From the NCBI RefSeq assembly GCF_014193675.1, contig NZ_BLXZ01000002.1, positions 186,001 through 250,000 on the forward strand: 64,000 nucleotides of DNA, in the 5' to 3' direction. The DNA comes from Geomonas limicola. Its GTDB lineage: Bacteria > Desulfobacterota > Desulfuromonadia > Geobacterales > Geobacteraceae. The notes below the pieces were generated by a model that ran no database searches, was not told where the DNA came from, and saw only the letters and a list, made by a program, of their open reading frames with translations. Shown here one piece after another: positions 27,310 to 37,410 of this stretch. The position numbers and the translations under genes are program-made. Every line of letters starts with the position of its first letter. Within the stretch, counting starts at the first letter, position 1.

Positions 27310-29295
27310 ATGAGCCTTAGATTGAGAACGTCCTTGTACTATGCCATCACCGTTGCCCTGGTTGCGTTCAGCTATTCTGCCTACCGATACCTGAGCTGGG
27401 TCTCTCATAGCGAACTCCCCACCTTCATCACCTTCTACCCCTGCGTGACCCTCGTTGCGGTCTTTTTCGGCATGGGGCCCGGCATCCTCGCTACCTGCCT
27501 CTCGGTAGCCATCACCGCCTTTTCCATCTACGCCCCCCCCGACTCCTTTGCAGTGAGCTCGCTACGCGAGGTGCTGTCCCTGGCGCTTTTTTCGGTGATC
27601 GGCCTGTGCATCAGCGGGCTCGCCGAGAGCCGCAGGCGCTTTGAAACGAGGCTTTTGAAACAGCAGGAGGAACTCGAGTCCCTGGTGGCGAGCCGTACCG
27701 GCGAACTGGCCCATAAAAATACCGAGCTGGAAGACGAAATCGCCCGGCATCGCAGCACCGAGGAGGAGCTCGTCCGCCTGAACGAGCATCTCGAGCAGCG
27801 GGTCCTGGAGCGGACAACGGAACTCGCCAGACACGTGGCGCGTCTCAGGGAGGAGGCCGAGGAGCGCCGGCTCGCCGAACTGGCGCTGCTTGCGAGCGAG
27901 GAGCGTTACCGGACCGTCGTGGAGGACCAGACCGAGCTGATCGCCCGCGCCTGTCCCGATGGCCGCCTCACCTTCGTCAACGAGGTGTACTGCCGTTTCT
28001 TCGGTTTGAGCGAGGCGGAAGTCCTCGGGACGCCGTGGCAGCCCCAGGTGTTCCCGGAAGACCTCCCCCAGCTCGAAGAGCGCCTGAAGCTCCTGTCAGC
28101 CGACAACCCGGTGGTCGTGGTGGAGAACCGGGTGTTCTCCGGTCGCGGAGAACTGCACTGGCTGCAGGCAGTGAACCGCGGGACCTTCGACACCCAGGGA
28201 AACCTGGTGGAGATCCAGGTGGTGGCACGCGACATCTGCGACCGAAAACAGGCCGAGGAGTCCCTGAGAAAGAGCGAGGAGCAGTTCCGGCAGATGGCGG
28301 AGACGGTCGAAGAGGTGTTCTGGCTCACCTCCCCCCGGGGCGAGCTCATCTACGTGAGCCCGGCCTTCGAGCGTATCTGGGGGCGCAGCAGCGTGGAGGT
28401 CTTCCAGGATCCCTTCCTGTGCCTGACCGCAACCCATGCCGATGACGTCCGCCAGCTCACCCGCTACCATGACGCGTTGCGCGCCGGGAAAGCCGCCACC
28501 CTCAAGTACCGCATCCTGCGCCCGGACGGCACGCTGCGCTGGATCAGCGACCGGGGTTACCCCAGAAAAGACCGGCGCGGGGAGGTCCAGTACATAGCCG
28601 GCGTCGCCTTCGACATCACCGCGCAAAAGGAATCCGAGGACCGGCTCAAGCGCTACGCACAGCGCCTGATCACCCTGGAAGAGCAGCTGCGCAAGGAGAT
28701 CGCCGCCGAACTGCACGACGACGTGGGGCAGGAACTGACGGTGTTGAGCCTCAACCTGGGGCACATCGGCAAGCACCTCGCCGGGAGCACCGGGAAACGG
28801 CTGCAGCCGACGGTCGAAGAGTCCCGCAAACTGGTGCGCGCCATCCACGGCACGGTGCGCAATCTGATGGTCAACCTGCGCCCGGTACGGCTCGACGAGG
28901 ACGGCCTGGTGCCGGTGCTCGGTGCCTATACCGAGCAGTACCGCAAGCGCACCGGCATCGAGGTCTCCTTCCAGGCAACCCCGGACTTCCCGCGCCTGGG
29001 GGCGGCGCGGGAGATCTCCCTGTTCCGGATCGCCCAGGAGGCGCTGCACAACGTGCTGAAACACGCCGGCGCCTCCCGGGTCAGCGTCCTCCTGGAATGC
29101 ACGGATGGCACCGCCCGCCTCAGCATCAGCGACGACGGCAGGGGGATGGTGCTGTCAGGTACAGCTCCAGAAACCGCCGATTCCGGCTGGGGCCTCACCA
29201 TCATGAGGGAGCGAGCCGAGCTGATCGGCGGCAGTTTCCGGATCCATTCCGAGCCCGGCGCCACCTCCCTCAGCGTGGAATTGGGCGGACTCTGA
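27310..29295 (+). CDS. PAS-containing NarX/UhpB-type histidine kinase
   Basis: A 661-residue kinase; the start at 27310 follows AGGAG, while the longer frame from 27010 overlaps the divergent hemerythrin. The N-terminus has about four membrane helices of the DUF4118/KdpD type (VTLVAVFFGMGPGILAT). Next come a coiled coil (~110-190), two PAS domains (~200-320 and ~325-445) and a HisKA_3 dimerisation domain with ELHDDVGQEL. The ATPase domain has ISDDGRGM and GWGLTIMRER. This class usually partners LuxR-type regulators; none is nearby, so it is an orphan in this window. Confidence 0.92.
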   Translation: MSLRLRTSLYYAITVALVAFSYSAYRYLSWVSHSELPTFITFYPCVTLVAVFFGMGPGILATCLSVAITAFSIYAPPDSFAVSSLREVLSLALFSVIGLCISGLAESRRRFETRLLKQQEELESLVASRTGELAHKNTELEDEIARHRSTEEELVRLNEHLEQRVLERTTELARHVARLREEAEERRLAELALLASEERYRTVVEDQTELIARACPDGRLTFVNEVYCRFFGLSEAEVLGTPWQPQVFPEDLPQLEERLKLLSADNPVVVVENRVFSGRGELHWLQAVNRGTFDTQGNLVEIQVVARDICDRKQAEESLRKSEEQFRQMAETVEEVFWLTSPRGELIYVSPAFERIWGRSSVEVFQDPFLCLTATHADDVRQLTRYHDALRAGKAATLKYRILRPDGTLRWISDRGYPRKDRRGEVQYIAGVAFDITAQKESEDRLKRYAQRLITLEEQLRKEIAAELHDDVGQELTVLSLNLGHIGKHLAGSTGKRLQPTVEESRKLVRAIHGTVRNLMVNLRPVRLDEDGLVPVLGAYTEQYRKRTGIEVSFQATPDFPRLGAAREISLFRIAQEALHNVLKHAGASRVSVLLECTDGTARLSISDDGRGMVLSGTAPETADSGWGLTIMRERAELIGGSFRIHSEPGATSLSVELGGL

Positions 29296-29333
29296 AGGAT
29301 CCCTCCCCAGGCCCCGCAGTCGGCACCAACGAC

Positions 29334-29361
29334 AACGGCCACCGGTTTCCCGGTGGCCGTT
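29334..29361 (+). terminator. Intrinsic terminator
   Basis: Twelve-base perfect arms (29334-29345, 29350-29361), 4-base loop, followed by TTTTT. Bidirectional between the convergent kinase and chemoreceptor genes. Confidence 0.85.
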
Positions 29362-29390
29362 TTTCGTTCGGCTCAGCGTGCTGCGTCCAG

Positions 29391-31439
29391 CTAGCTCGCC
29401 AGCCGGAACTGCCCTACCAGCCGTTGCAGCTCCTCCGAGAGCCCGGCCAGGTGAGAGGCGGAGGTCACCGACTCCTGGGCCCCTTGGGAGGTCGTGCGGA
29501 TCACTTCGGTGATCTGCTGCATGTTGCCGCTGATCTCGTTGGTGGTGGCCGTCTGTTCCTCGGCGGCGGTGGCGATCTGGCTGATCTGCAGCGTCACCGC
29601 GTTGATCTGGTCCAGGATGCTTTCCAGTGCCTCTCCGGAACGGGTGGCTTCGCCGGTACCGGACTCCACCTCGGCCACCCCTTCCTCCATGGCGGCAACC
29701 GCCTGCCGGGTATCGCTCTGGATCCCCTTGATCATGGTGTCGATCTCGCGGGTGGCCTTGGTGGTGCGTTCGGCCAGGGCCCGCACCTCGTCGGCGACGA
29801 CCGCGAAGCCGCGCCCCTGTTCGCCGGCCCGGGCCGCCTCGATGGCCGCATTCAGGGCAAGCAGGTTGGTCTGGTCCGCGATCTCCTCGATGGTGCTGAT
29901 GATGGTCCCGATCTGCTCGGACCGGGTCCCCAGGCTCGCCACCGTGTCGGAGGAGGCCCTCACGCGTTCCGCGATCCGCCCCATCACCTCCACGGTACTC
30001 TGCACCACCCGCGCCCCCTCCTGGGCCTTCAGGGAAGTCTCCCGGGCCCCCTCTGCCGCTCGCATGCAGCTGTGCGCGATGTCGCCCGAGGTCGCCGCCA
30101 TCTCCTCGCCGGCGGTCGCCACGGTCATGGTCTGGGCCGCCGCTTCTTCCGCGCCGGTTGCCATCTGTTCCGCGGTGACCCGCATCTGGCGCGCCGCTGC
30201 CGCTACCTGCCCCGCGTTGTCCGCCGTAGAGCGCAGCGTCTCGTTGAGCCGGTTCACCATGTTCTGGCAGGCCCGCTGCATGACCCCGATCTCGTCCTCG
30301 CCGGTCACCGTCGGCCGCACGGTCAGGTCACCGCCGGCGATGGACTCGAGGATCTGTGCCGTCTCCCGAAGGGGTGCCAGGAACTTGCGGATCGCGGTTA
30401 CGATGATCACCCCCAGCAGCACCGCGAAGATGAGCGAAGCTACCAGGATGAAGCGCTGGATGGTGTCGGCCGTGGCGTAGAGTTCGTCGTTGTAACCGCT
30501 GCAGGCAATCAGCCAGTCCCAGACGGGAATGGTCATGTAGATGGCGAACTTCTCCCGTTCCTTGTTGTCGCCGCTGTTTTTCCACCAGTAGGTGATGTAA
30601 CCGTTCTTGGTGCGGGCCATCTCCTTGAAGAATTCCCGCCCTCGGGAGTCCTTGTAGTCGATCACGTTCTTGCCGACGTTGGACTTGTCGGGGTGCATCA
30701 CGAACTCACCGTGTGCCTTCTGGTTGCCGACGTCCAGGACATAGGCGTAACCGGACTTGCCGACCTTGATGGAGGAGACCGTGCTTCTCAGCCTGTCGAT
30801 GATGTCGTCGATGCTGGTGCCGATGAAGAGCACCCCGATCACGCTCCCACTCTGGTCGCGGACTGGCTGGTACTTGGTCATGTAGTAGCGCCCGAACAGC
30901 TTCGCCTTCCCGGTGAAGACCTCGCCCGCCCTGAGCTTCTCGTAGGCAGGATGTGCCTTGCCGAGGGCCGTCCCGATCGCGCGGCTGCCATCCTCCTTCT
31001 TGAGCGAGGTGGCGATCCGGATGAAGTCGTCACCCTGGCGCACGAAGACGGTGGCCACCGAGTTTTCGTTCTGCTCGCTGAACTGGTCCACCCGGGCGTT
31101 GTCCAGGTTCACCTGCACGCCGTTGAAACTCAAAAGCGGGGCGTCCAGGCTGCCGACCCGCACGCTGTGCCCCGGATCGACGGTAAAGGTACCCCGGTAA
31201 TGCTGCAGCAGGTTGTTCATCTTGGCGTCGGCATCTCGCACGATCGACTTGTTGGCGATGGTCACCATCTCGGACAGCGAAGTCACCGTCCCGCTCAGTT
31301 GCCGAATGGTCTCCTCTTTCACATTGGCCCGGACCTTGTGGTTGGTGATCTGCCCCAGGAGCAGGAAACTGAACACCAGTATGGGCAGGATGATGATCAA
31401 AAGCTTGTTGCTGATGGAAAGAGAATGGAAAAACCGCAT
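29391..31439 (-). CDS. Methyl-accepting chemotaxis protein with double-Cache sensor
   Basis: A 682-residue receptor starting at MRFFHSLS (31439), preceded by GGGGGG. Membrane helices at ~8-30 and ~330-352 bound a ~300-residue periplasmic region. It carries a Cache_3-Cache_2 type arrangement: [24 protein letters not shown] and [12 protein letters not shown], then [23 protein letters not shown] and [14 protein letters not shown] and a canonical signalling domain ([22 protein letters not shown]) follow. Cache domains bind small organic acids or amino acids; the ligand is unknown. The best sigma-28 promoter in the window lies upstream. Confidence 0.93.
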   Translation of the reverse strand: MRFFHSLSISNKLLIIILPILVFSFLLLGQITNHKVRANVKEETIRQLSGTVTSLSEMVTIANKSIVRDADAKMNNLLQHYRGTFTVDPGHSVRVGSLDAPLLSFNGVQVNLDNARVDQFSEQNENSVATVFVRQGDDFIRIATSLKKEDGSRAIGTALGKAHPAYEKLRAGEVFTGKAKLFGRYYMTKYQPVRDQSGSVIGVLFIGTSIDDIIDRLRSTVSSIKVGKSGYAYVLDVGNQKAHGEFVMHPDKSNVGKNVIDYKDSRGREFFKEMARTKNGYITYWWKNSGDNKEREKFAIYMTIPVWDWLIACSGYNDELYATADTIQRFILVASLIFAVLLGVIIVTAIRKFLAPLRETAQILESIAGGDLTVRPTVTGEDEIGVMQRACQNMVNRLNETLRSTADNAGQVAAAARQMRVTAEQMATGAEEAAAQTMTVATAGEEMAATSGDIAHSCMRAAEGARETSLKAQEGARVVQSTVEVMGRIAERVRASSDTVASLGTRSEQIGTIISTIEEIADQTNLLALNAAIEAARAGEQGRGFAVVADEVRALAERTTKATREIDTMIKGIQSDTRQAVAAMEEGVAEVESGTGEATRSGEALESILDQINAVTLQISQIATAAEEQTATTNEISGNMQQITEVIRTTSQGAQESVTSASHLAGLSEELQRLVGQFRLAS

Positions 31440-31483
31440 GCTGTGCCCCCCGAAGATTGTATACACTCAGGTTCCTGAGTATC

Positions 31484-31510
31484 TCATCGGCAGCTTCAGT
31501 GAGAACTTAA
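31484..31510 (-). promoter_or_regulatory. Sigma-28 (FliA) promoter for the double-Cache receptor
   Basis: On the minus strand TTAAGTTC (31510-31503), exactly 11 bases, then GCCGATGA (31491-31484). This matches TAAAGTTT-N11-GCCGATAA in 13 of 16 positions, with a 44-base leader to the start codon. Confidence 0.65.
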
Positions 31511-31883
31511 CCCGGTGGTAGGACAAAATGCCATCTTCTTGCGTGACAACGGTTTTTTTCTAATAGTGTCCGTTCCTTGAAGCTGGCTCCAGCCTCGGAG
31601 CGCGTCCCTGCCGCGGCACCGCCAATCCCACCCTTGCCGCCGCGAAGATGAACGGCGGCACATACTACCGTCGAGCAGGCTGGTGGTTGTAGAGTAGGGG
31701 AGGAGGCACCCCTTTTCGTTAGCGCAGGTGATTCTGGGGCCTTTTGTCAGGTCAAACAGAGACTGGAGGCGGCGCTGCACGATCTCGGATTCAACTTCTG
31801 ATTCTGCCGCTGCAGGACAGGGGATTGGAGCGTCGCCCGATCAGTCTCACGCGGCCGTCGGACTTCCTTACAAGTATTTGTTC

Positions 31884-31911
31884 TTCAGTCAAAGAGAGCC
31901 TTGACCGATAT
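31884..31911 (+). promoter_or_regulatory. Sigma-28-like promoter for the receptor at 31959
   Basis: TTCAGTCA (31884-31891), a 12-base spacer and ACCGATAT (31904-31911). The -10 half is close to consensus, the -35 half is weak. Confidence 0.4.
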
Positions 31912-31958
31912 CAGAGAAAGCACCTCACGTCACTGTGGGATAACCAGGAGGGCTTTCC

Positions 31959-33584
31959 ATGAAAATTACGACCAAGATGTTGCTGAGTCTGGCAGTCACC
32001 ATCACGGGGCTGCTCGTCCTCTTCGCACTGTCAATGGCGACCATCGACAAGGTCAAGGTCAACGGTGCACTCTACCGGAACATCGCCAACGGCAAGGATC
32101 TGGCCGCCGATATCCTGCCGCCGCCCGAATATATCCTCGAGTCTTACCTCACCCTGCACCTCGTTTTCGACAGCAGCGACCCGGCGGAGCGGCAGAAGTT
32201 CCTCGACGACTTCAAGAAGCTCAAGAAGGATTTCGACGACTCGCACGAGCACTGGAAAAAGGACCTTGCCGAAGGGGAGATCAAGAAGGTCCTGATGCAG
32301 GACGTCTATACCCCCGCGGTCACCTTCTACGACATCGCGCTCAACCAGTACTTCCCGGCCCTGCTGGCCGGCGACAAGGCCAAGGCCGAGGGCCTCCTGG
32401 GCGGCCCCCTCAAAGAACACTATCTGAAGCACCGCCAGCAGGTCGACCGGCTGGTCCAGCTGGTGGACGCTTCCGGCAAGAAATCAGAGGCCGAGGCAGC
32501 CGCCACCCTGCACACGGCCAATGTCCTCATGTACCTGGTCACCTTCGCGATCCTCGTCATCGCCACGCTCTTGAGCCTCGCCATCTCCCGCGGCGTCACC
32601 CGTCCGCTGGCGCGCTGCGTGGGAATCGCCGACCGGCTCGCTACCGGCGACCTGACCGAAGAGATTACCGTGACCGGCAAGGACGAGACCGGACAGCTCT
32701 TGGGCGCCATGAAGAACATGATCGAGAACCTGCGTCACCTGGTGCACGGAACGGTCAATATCTCAACCGGCATCGCATCCGCCTCGGTCCAGCTCAACGC
32801 CACCGCCGAGCAGATCGCCACGGCCGCGGTCCAGGTGGCTGCCCAGACCGGCAACGTGGCGACTGCCAGTGAAGAGATGGCCGCAACGAGCGAGGACATC
32901 GCCCGCAACTGCGTCCGGGCTGCAGAGGCCTCCCGAACCGCGAGCACCATGGCGAGTGAGGGGGCCGAGGTCGTGCAGCAGACGGCTACCGGCATGACAC
33001 TCATCTCCGAGCGGGTCAAGCGTACCGCCGAAGTGGTCGGCACCCTCGGGAGCCGCTCCGACCAGATCGGTGCCATCATCGGCACCATCGAGGACATCGC
33101 GGACCAGACCAACCTGCTCGCGCTCAACGCGGCAATCGAGGCCGCGCGCGCCGGCGAGCAGGGGCGCGGTTTTGCCGTGGTGGCCGACGAAGTACGGGCG
33201 CTCGCCGAGCGGACCACCCGGGCGACCCGGGAGATCGGGGAGATGATCCAGGCCATCCAGCGCGAAACGAAGGACGCGGTGCGTGCCATGGAGGAGGGGG
33301 TTCTGGAAGCCGAACGGGGCGCCGAAACCTCCCTGCGCTCCGGGGAAGCACTGGAGAAGATCCTCGCCCAGATCAACAACGTGACCGAGCAGATCAACCA
33401 GATCGCCACGGCCGCCGAAGAGCAGACCGCCACTACCGGCGAGATCACCTCGAACGTCCAGCAGGTTTCCGAGGTGGTGCAGGGGACCGCACGGGGCGCC
33501 CAGGAGACCTCGGTCGCGGCGCGCCAGCTCTCCCGGGAATCGAGCGAGCTCCAGGAACTGGTGGCCTCCTTCCGGCTCAGCTAG
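31959..33584 (+). CDS. Methyl-accepting chemotaxis protein with helical periplasmic domain
   Basis: A 541-residue receptor; GGAGGG lies before ATG 31959. Membrane helices at ~7-27 and ~188-210 enclose a mostly helical sensor. It begins [16 protein letters not shown], a Pro-rich helix start that I associate with a recurrent sensor type in proteobacterial receptors, ligand unknown. HAMP ([19 protein letters not shown]) and a standard signalling tip ([22 protein letters not shown]) follow. It lacks a C-terminal pentapeptide. It is divergent from the double-Cache receptor. Confidence 0.93.
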   Translation: MKITTKMLLSLAVTITGLLVLFALSMATIDKVKVNGALYRNIANGKDLAADILPPPEYILESYLTLHLVFDSSDPAERQKFLDDFKKLKKDFDDSHEHWKKDLAEGEIKKVLMQDVYTPAVTFYDIALNQYFPALLAGDKAKAEGLLGGPLKEHYLKHRQQVDRLVQLVDASGKKSEAEAAATLHTANVLMYLVTFAILVIATLLSLAISRGVTRPLARCVGIADRLATGDLTEEITVTGKDETGQLLGAMKNMIENLRHLVHGTVNISTGIASASVQLNATAEQIATAAVQVAAQTGNVATASEEMAATSEDIARNCVRAAEASRTASTMASEGAEVVQQTATGMTLISERVKRTAEVVGTLGSRSDQIGAIIGTIEDIADQTNLLALNAAIEAARAGEQGRGFAVVADEVRALAERTTRATREIGEMIQAIQRETKDAVRAMEEGVLEAERGAETSLRSGEALEKILAQINNVTEQINQIATAAEEQTATTGEITSNVQQVSEVVQGTARGAQETSVAARQLSRESSELQELVASFRLS

Positions 33585-33680
33585 ACGGCGACAGGTGGAG
33601 AGGCCGCCTCCGGCAGGCACCCTCTCCCCGCACCTTCCTTAGTACTTTTCCTTCGCTTCCGGCTTTGCGGCCGCAGCTCA

Positions 33681-33718
33681 AAAAAAGGAGTTACGACATC
33701 TGCCGTAACTCCTTTTTT
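33681..33718. terminator. Bidirectional intrinsic terminator
   Basis: AAAAAAGGAGTTACG (33681-33695) and its exact complement (33704-33718) with an 8-base loop. It sits between convergent genes and has A/T runs on both sides. Confidence 0.9.
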
Positions 33719-33779
33719 CTGCTTTTTTGCCGGATCTGGAACGGTGCACCGATACCAGCCAGCTGCCCTTTTTCCTCGC

Positions 33780-35777
33780 CTACCTCAGCGAGAGACTCGT
33801 CGGGACGAGCGCCCCGAAGAGGCCGTCCTGTTCCGCGCCGGGGCCTGCCGCGAAGTAGAGGGTGTTGCTGGGGCCCGCGCTACCACCGTTGCCGAAACCG
33901 ATCCCCCACAGGCCGTCGATGACGATCGGTTCGTCGTACTGGTCCCTCAAGAAGCCCCTGAACGTACCGGTCAGCGGATCGAACGCGGCAATCTTCCCGC
34001 TGCCGAAGTTCCCGACCAGCACGAGCCCACTGAAAGTGCCGAAATCGGCCGGAGCCTGGGCCACGCCCCAGGGGGAGTCGAGCCAGGTACCGTTTTGCAG
34101 GCTCATCACGAAGCTGCCGTCCGGATTGAAGACCTCGACAAACCCGTGCCCCTGTCCGGGGACGTCGTCCAGCCTGGTGGTCTGGTTCCTCAATGCGTAG
34201 CATACGTACAGCTTCCCGGCGACGTTGGTCACGTTGAACGGAGCGTAACCGGTCGGCGGTACGTTCTGGGTGGTGGGCACCGTAAAGGGGGCTCCGGTCG
34301 AGGTGGCGGGGAGCGTCACCGGTGCGAAGTTCGAATCGAAGACGTCGATCTTGCCGCCGCGGAAATCCGCCGCATAGAGCAGGTTGCGACCGGCAGTGCT
34401 CGCCAGGGCAAGCCCCTTGTAGACGGCACCGGCTCCGCTTACGAAGTTGTTCACCTTGAGGGTCGCGCTGGTCCCGGTGTCCCAGGCCGCGATGGTGCCA
34501 TCCTCGGTCGCGAAGAGGAACTTGGCCGAGGTGGTGCTCACCCCCTGGGTGACGTTGAATCCCGAATAGTTGTTGAAGACGATCCCGGTAACCGGCGCCG
34601 GCGTGGTGCCGCCGCTCGCCGCGGGGACCGTCACTACGGTCTGGGCACCGCTGGGGAACTTCTTCCCGGCACCGTCGTACACCGTGGAGAGACCGGTGCC
34701 GTTGTCGTTCACCCACCACGGTCCGGTCGGCGAATGGGCGATCCCCCAGGCGTTCACCAGGTTGGTGTCGGTGTTCGGCGCCAGCCCCGGGATGTTGCTC
34801 GCCAGGTTGACCTGCTGGAAGAGCGCGTTACTCGCCTTGACGCTGCTGGCCAGCAGGACCCCGTTCCCCGAGGTGCCGATTACCGTCACCTTGGTACCGT
34901 TGGCTATGCCGGTGAGCGGCAGGAGCCCTGCATCGACCGGGGTCCCCTCGACCGTGAAGGTCCGCCCGGAGAGCCCCGTCACGTACCCTTCCAGCTGGAA
35001 GTTGTCGCCGGTCGGCGCCAGGTTCAAAAGCGCGGGGACCGATTGCACCAGCGTCGCCGAGAGGGTCGTGCTGGTCAGGGTCGGGATGGTGCCGGTCACC
35101 TTGACCACGCTGCCGGTCGTGGTACCCGGGGGGAGTGTCGCACCCGCGTAGTTCACCGTCAGGGCACCGATGGTGAAGGTGTTCGAGGCCGGGGCGCTGG
35201 TCAGGGTGCCGACGATGATAACCGGAGTCGTCGGTGTCCAGTTGGACTGCATGCGCTCCAGGTAGCTTGCGTGGACAGCTCCCCTGTTGTCGGTAAGCCC
35301 GCTGACCCGGACCATCTGGCCCGTCGCAAGATGGCCCGTGGTGCTGGTGGTGCCACCCGAGAAGTTGTTGAACACGGAGCTTGCCGGGTCGAGACGCACC
35401 TTCTGCCCCAGGATGGTGATGGAACTGGAGAGGTTGTTGAAGGCGCTGATGGGCCCCTTCAGATTGTTGGTCATGCGGATCTGGGTGGCCCTGCCGCGGA
35501 TCGGGTCGCTGAGGGTCCCGACCACGGTCACCACCATGCCGGGCCTCAGTGTTGCGGGATCCGAGCTATCCTCCATGGTCACCGTCGCGCCGGTTGTGGA
35601 GAACTCGACGCCGTTTACGGTAATGGTGTTGCTGCTGACGCTGGTGATGACCCCCTTGCTGACGGGGTCCACCGTCGAGGCAGCGGCGGGGGGATTCGAG
35701 CTGCTGCTGCCACCACACCCTGCCAGCGAAAAAGTCAGCCCACATGCTGCGATCAACCAATAGAGTTTCAAGCGCAT
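33780..35777 (-). CDS. Lipoprotein with DUF5666-like repeats fused to a TIGR03118 domain
   Basis: A 665-residue protein; ATG 35777 follows AAGGAGGT. The signal peptide ends SLAGCGGSSSS, a lipobox followed by a flexible linker. Residues ~30-300 contain several short beta modules of the DUF5666 type (GVITSVSSNTITVNG, MVVTVVGTLSD, QMVRVSGLTDNRG). Residues ~310-665 match the TIGR03118 family: LVNAWGIAHSPTGPWWVND, KFLFATEDGTIAAWD, LYAADFRGGKIDVFD, SPWGVAQAP, GLWGIGFGNG. These repeats suggest a beta-propeller. Function is unknown. The fused order is notable, and the lipid anchor places it in the envelope or on the surface. Confidence 0.85.
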   Translation of the reverse strand: MRLKLYWLIAACGLTFSLAGCGGSSSSNPPAAASTVDPVSKGVITSVSSNTITVNGVEFSTTGATVTMEDSSDPATLRPGMVVTVVGTLSDPIRGRATQIRMTNNLKGPISAFNNLSSSITILGQKVRLDPASSVFNNFSGGTTSTTGHLATGQMVRVSGLTDNRGAVHASYLERMQSNWTPTTPVIIVGTLTSAPASNTFTIGALTVNYAGATLPPGTTTGSVVKVTGTIPTLTSTTLSATLVQSVPALLNLAPTGDNFQLEGYVTGLSGRTFTVEGTPVDAGLLPLTGIANGTKVTVIGTSGNGVLLASSVKASNALFQQVNLASNIPGLAPNTDTNLVNAWGIAHSPTGPWWVNDNGTGLSTVYDGAGKKFPSGAQTVVTVPAASGGTTPAPVTGIVFNNYSGFNVTQGVSTTSAKFLFATEDGTIAAWDTGTSATLKVNNFVSGAGAVYKGLALASTAGRNLLYAADFRGGKIDVFDSNFAPVTLPATSTGAPFTVPTTQNVPPTGYAPFNVTNVAGKLYVCYALRNQTTRLDDVPGQGHGFVEVFNPDGSFVMSLQNGTWLDSPWGVAQAPADFGTFSGLVLVGNFGSGKIAAFDPLTGTFRGFLRDQYDEPIVIDGLWGIGFGNGGSAGPSNTLYFAAGPGAEQDGLFGALVPTSLSLR

Positions 35778-36333
35778 ACCACACCTCCTTACTGTCAAGT
35801 TGCTTGTTAGTTGCCGAAGGCCAAACTGCCGCCGATCCTTTCACCTCCTCCCCGTTGCCGGCCTTTTTTCTCACTCCGCATGACGAGCCCTCCGCCTTCA
35901 AACTATTAAAAATTTCCAACCAAAACTCTACCATCAGGCGTCCGGGTGTCCACAACCGGGGTACGTCTTTCGTCGACCGGCTTGTCCCTTCAGGCGGGAA
36001 CTCGTCCGGTGACCGGACGTGCTGCAGCGACACGCAGCTCGACGCGGAGGGGGGAAATAGGGAACGTTTGGAATTGAGGAGGGTGCTCCAGGAAGAGCAG
36101 AAGGGAGGGCATTGTTCGAAAGGATTGCCCCGAGTCTCAGGCCGCCTGCCGGACAACTCGCGTCCTCTTATTCGGGCAGCCGACAATGTCTGAGACCCCG
36201 TAACAATTACAGGGACCTTATTTACAATTGTATGGACCTTTTAGGAGCATTATGGCAAAGTTCACCACTTAGAATATTTAAACGATGTTACAAGGCTCTC
36301 GCCTGAACCCGCAGACATCGTGCGGAGTCTCTT
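35778..36333. other. Divergent intergenic region upstream of the acylation operon
   Basis: 556 bases, AT-richer at its right end. No gene is supported; short frames lack ribosome sites. It must hold promoters for both the lipoprotein and the SGNH-first operon, but no convincing boxes were found. Confidence 0.5.
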
Positions 36334-37377
36334 ATGTCTTCCCGTCGCGCCTATAAACGGTTTTTCCTGTCGGCTCTTGCCATTCTCTCCCTGCTGGCAC
36401 TCGTCGTTGGCTCCTTCAACTATTTCATCGATCCCATGTGGTGCTTTAAACATGCGCATCGTCTCAACAGCGTCCAGATCGAGATCAACGATCGCCAGCA
36501 GAAGAGTAACTACTTCAAATTCAGGGGTGGGACCTACGACACCTTGATGATCGGCAACAGCAGGGTGCGGATGATCGGCCACCAGGAATTCGGTCCCCGC
36601 ACCTTCAACTACGCCCTCTCCGGCATGATCGCCAAGGAGTACCTCCCCTACATCCGATACGCCAAAAAACTGAACGGCCAGGATTTTCGTCAGCTGGTCC
36701 TGGGACTCAGCTTCGAGGCGGCCAACGCCAAAATTCCCTACTACAGCGGCGAGCCCCCCTCCTACTACATCGAGTCCGTCGAAGACCCCTACTATCTCCC
36801 CAGCATGCTGTTCAACGGCGGCGTCTTCAAACGGGCGGTGGGAAACGTGAGGCACTCGCTGCGGCATGACCTGACCATGTACTTCGACCGGGACAACGTG
36901 CAGCGGGTGAACCGCAACCGCGTGCACTTCGACGAGCAGCTCAAGGTCGACCTGAACAACAAGTTCATGCACGAGGGGTTCCAGTATCTCGGGGAGTACC
37001 GCTCCATCCTCGAGTCTATCCGCAAGGAGAACCCCGCGACGAAGATCCTCGTGTTCACCCCGCCGGTCAGCAAGCAGCTCTTCTGCTCCATGGTGCAGCG
37101 CGGGCAACTTCCCGATTACGAGAAGTGGCTGAGGGACGTCGTCGAGGTCTTCGGAGAGGTGCAGCACTTCGACTACCTGAACAGCGTCACCCTCGACCCG
37201 CGCCGCTACTTCCTCGACGGGCAGCACATGTATCCGGAGACCGGAACCCTGGTTGCCCACAAGATCCTGGGCATCCCCGACCCTGCGCTCCCTCAGGACT
37301 TCGGGATACTGGTCACCAAGTCGAACCTGGACGCCACGCTGAAAACGATCGAAGCCACGGCTCAACTGTGCCGCTAG
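36334..37377 (+). CDS. SGNH-fold (DltD/AlgX-like) acyltransferase of an envelope acylation operon
   Basis: A 347-residue protein; GGAG lies six bases before ATG 36334. One membrane anchor (~10-30) leads to a periplasmic domain. S76 in IGNSRVR is the expected nucleophile. D295 and H298 in DGQHMYP form the DxxH pair of SGNH enzymes. DltD and AlgJ/AlgX-type proteins use this triad to place an acyl group on the final polymer. It is first in a four-gene set with the AMP ligase (33 bases on), the carrier protein and the MBOAT. The predicted job is the last step, moving the acyl group from the MBOAT tail to a cell-envelope glycan. The target is not known. Confidence 0.82.
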   Translation: MSSRRAYKRFFLSALAILSLLALVVGSFNYFIDPMWCFKHAHRLNSVQIEINDRQQKSNYFKFRGGTYDTLMIGNSRVRMIGHQEFGPRTFNYALSGMIAKEYLPYIRYAKKLNGQDFRQLVLGLSFEAANAKIPYYSGEPPSYYIESVEDPYYLPSMLFNGGVFKRAVGNVRHSLRHDLTMYFDRDNVQRVNRNRVHFDEQLKVDLNNKFMHEGFQYLGEYRSILESIRKENPATKILVFTPPVSKQLFCSMVQRGQLPDYEKWLRDVVEVFGEVQHFDYLNSVTLDPRRYFLDGQHMYPETGTLVAHKILGIPDPALPQDFGILVTKSNLDATLKTIEATAQLCR

Positions 37378-37410
37378 AGAGCTCGAGCTCGTGAACCAGC
37401 AAGGAGCATG

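Larger units (their letters stand above)
31440..31958. other. Divergent intergenic region between two chemoreceptor genes
   Basis: 519 bases without a supportable gene. Contains one good sigma-28 promoter facing left and one weaker facing right (separate entries). Confidence 0.55.

Noticed and set aside
29097..31478. 793-codon plus-strand frame opposite the double-Cache receptor
   Set aside because: Antisense shadow starting inside the upstream kinase gene.
33744..35810. 688-codon plus-strand frame opposite the TIGR03118 lipoprotein
   Set aside because: Mirror frame; no start signals and no family pattern, while the minus frame has a lipobox and ribosome site.
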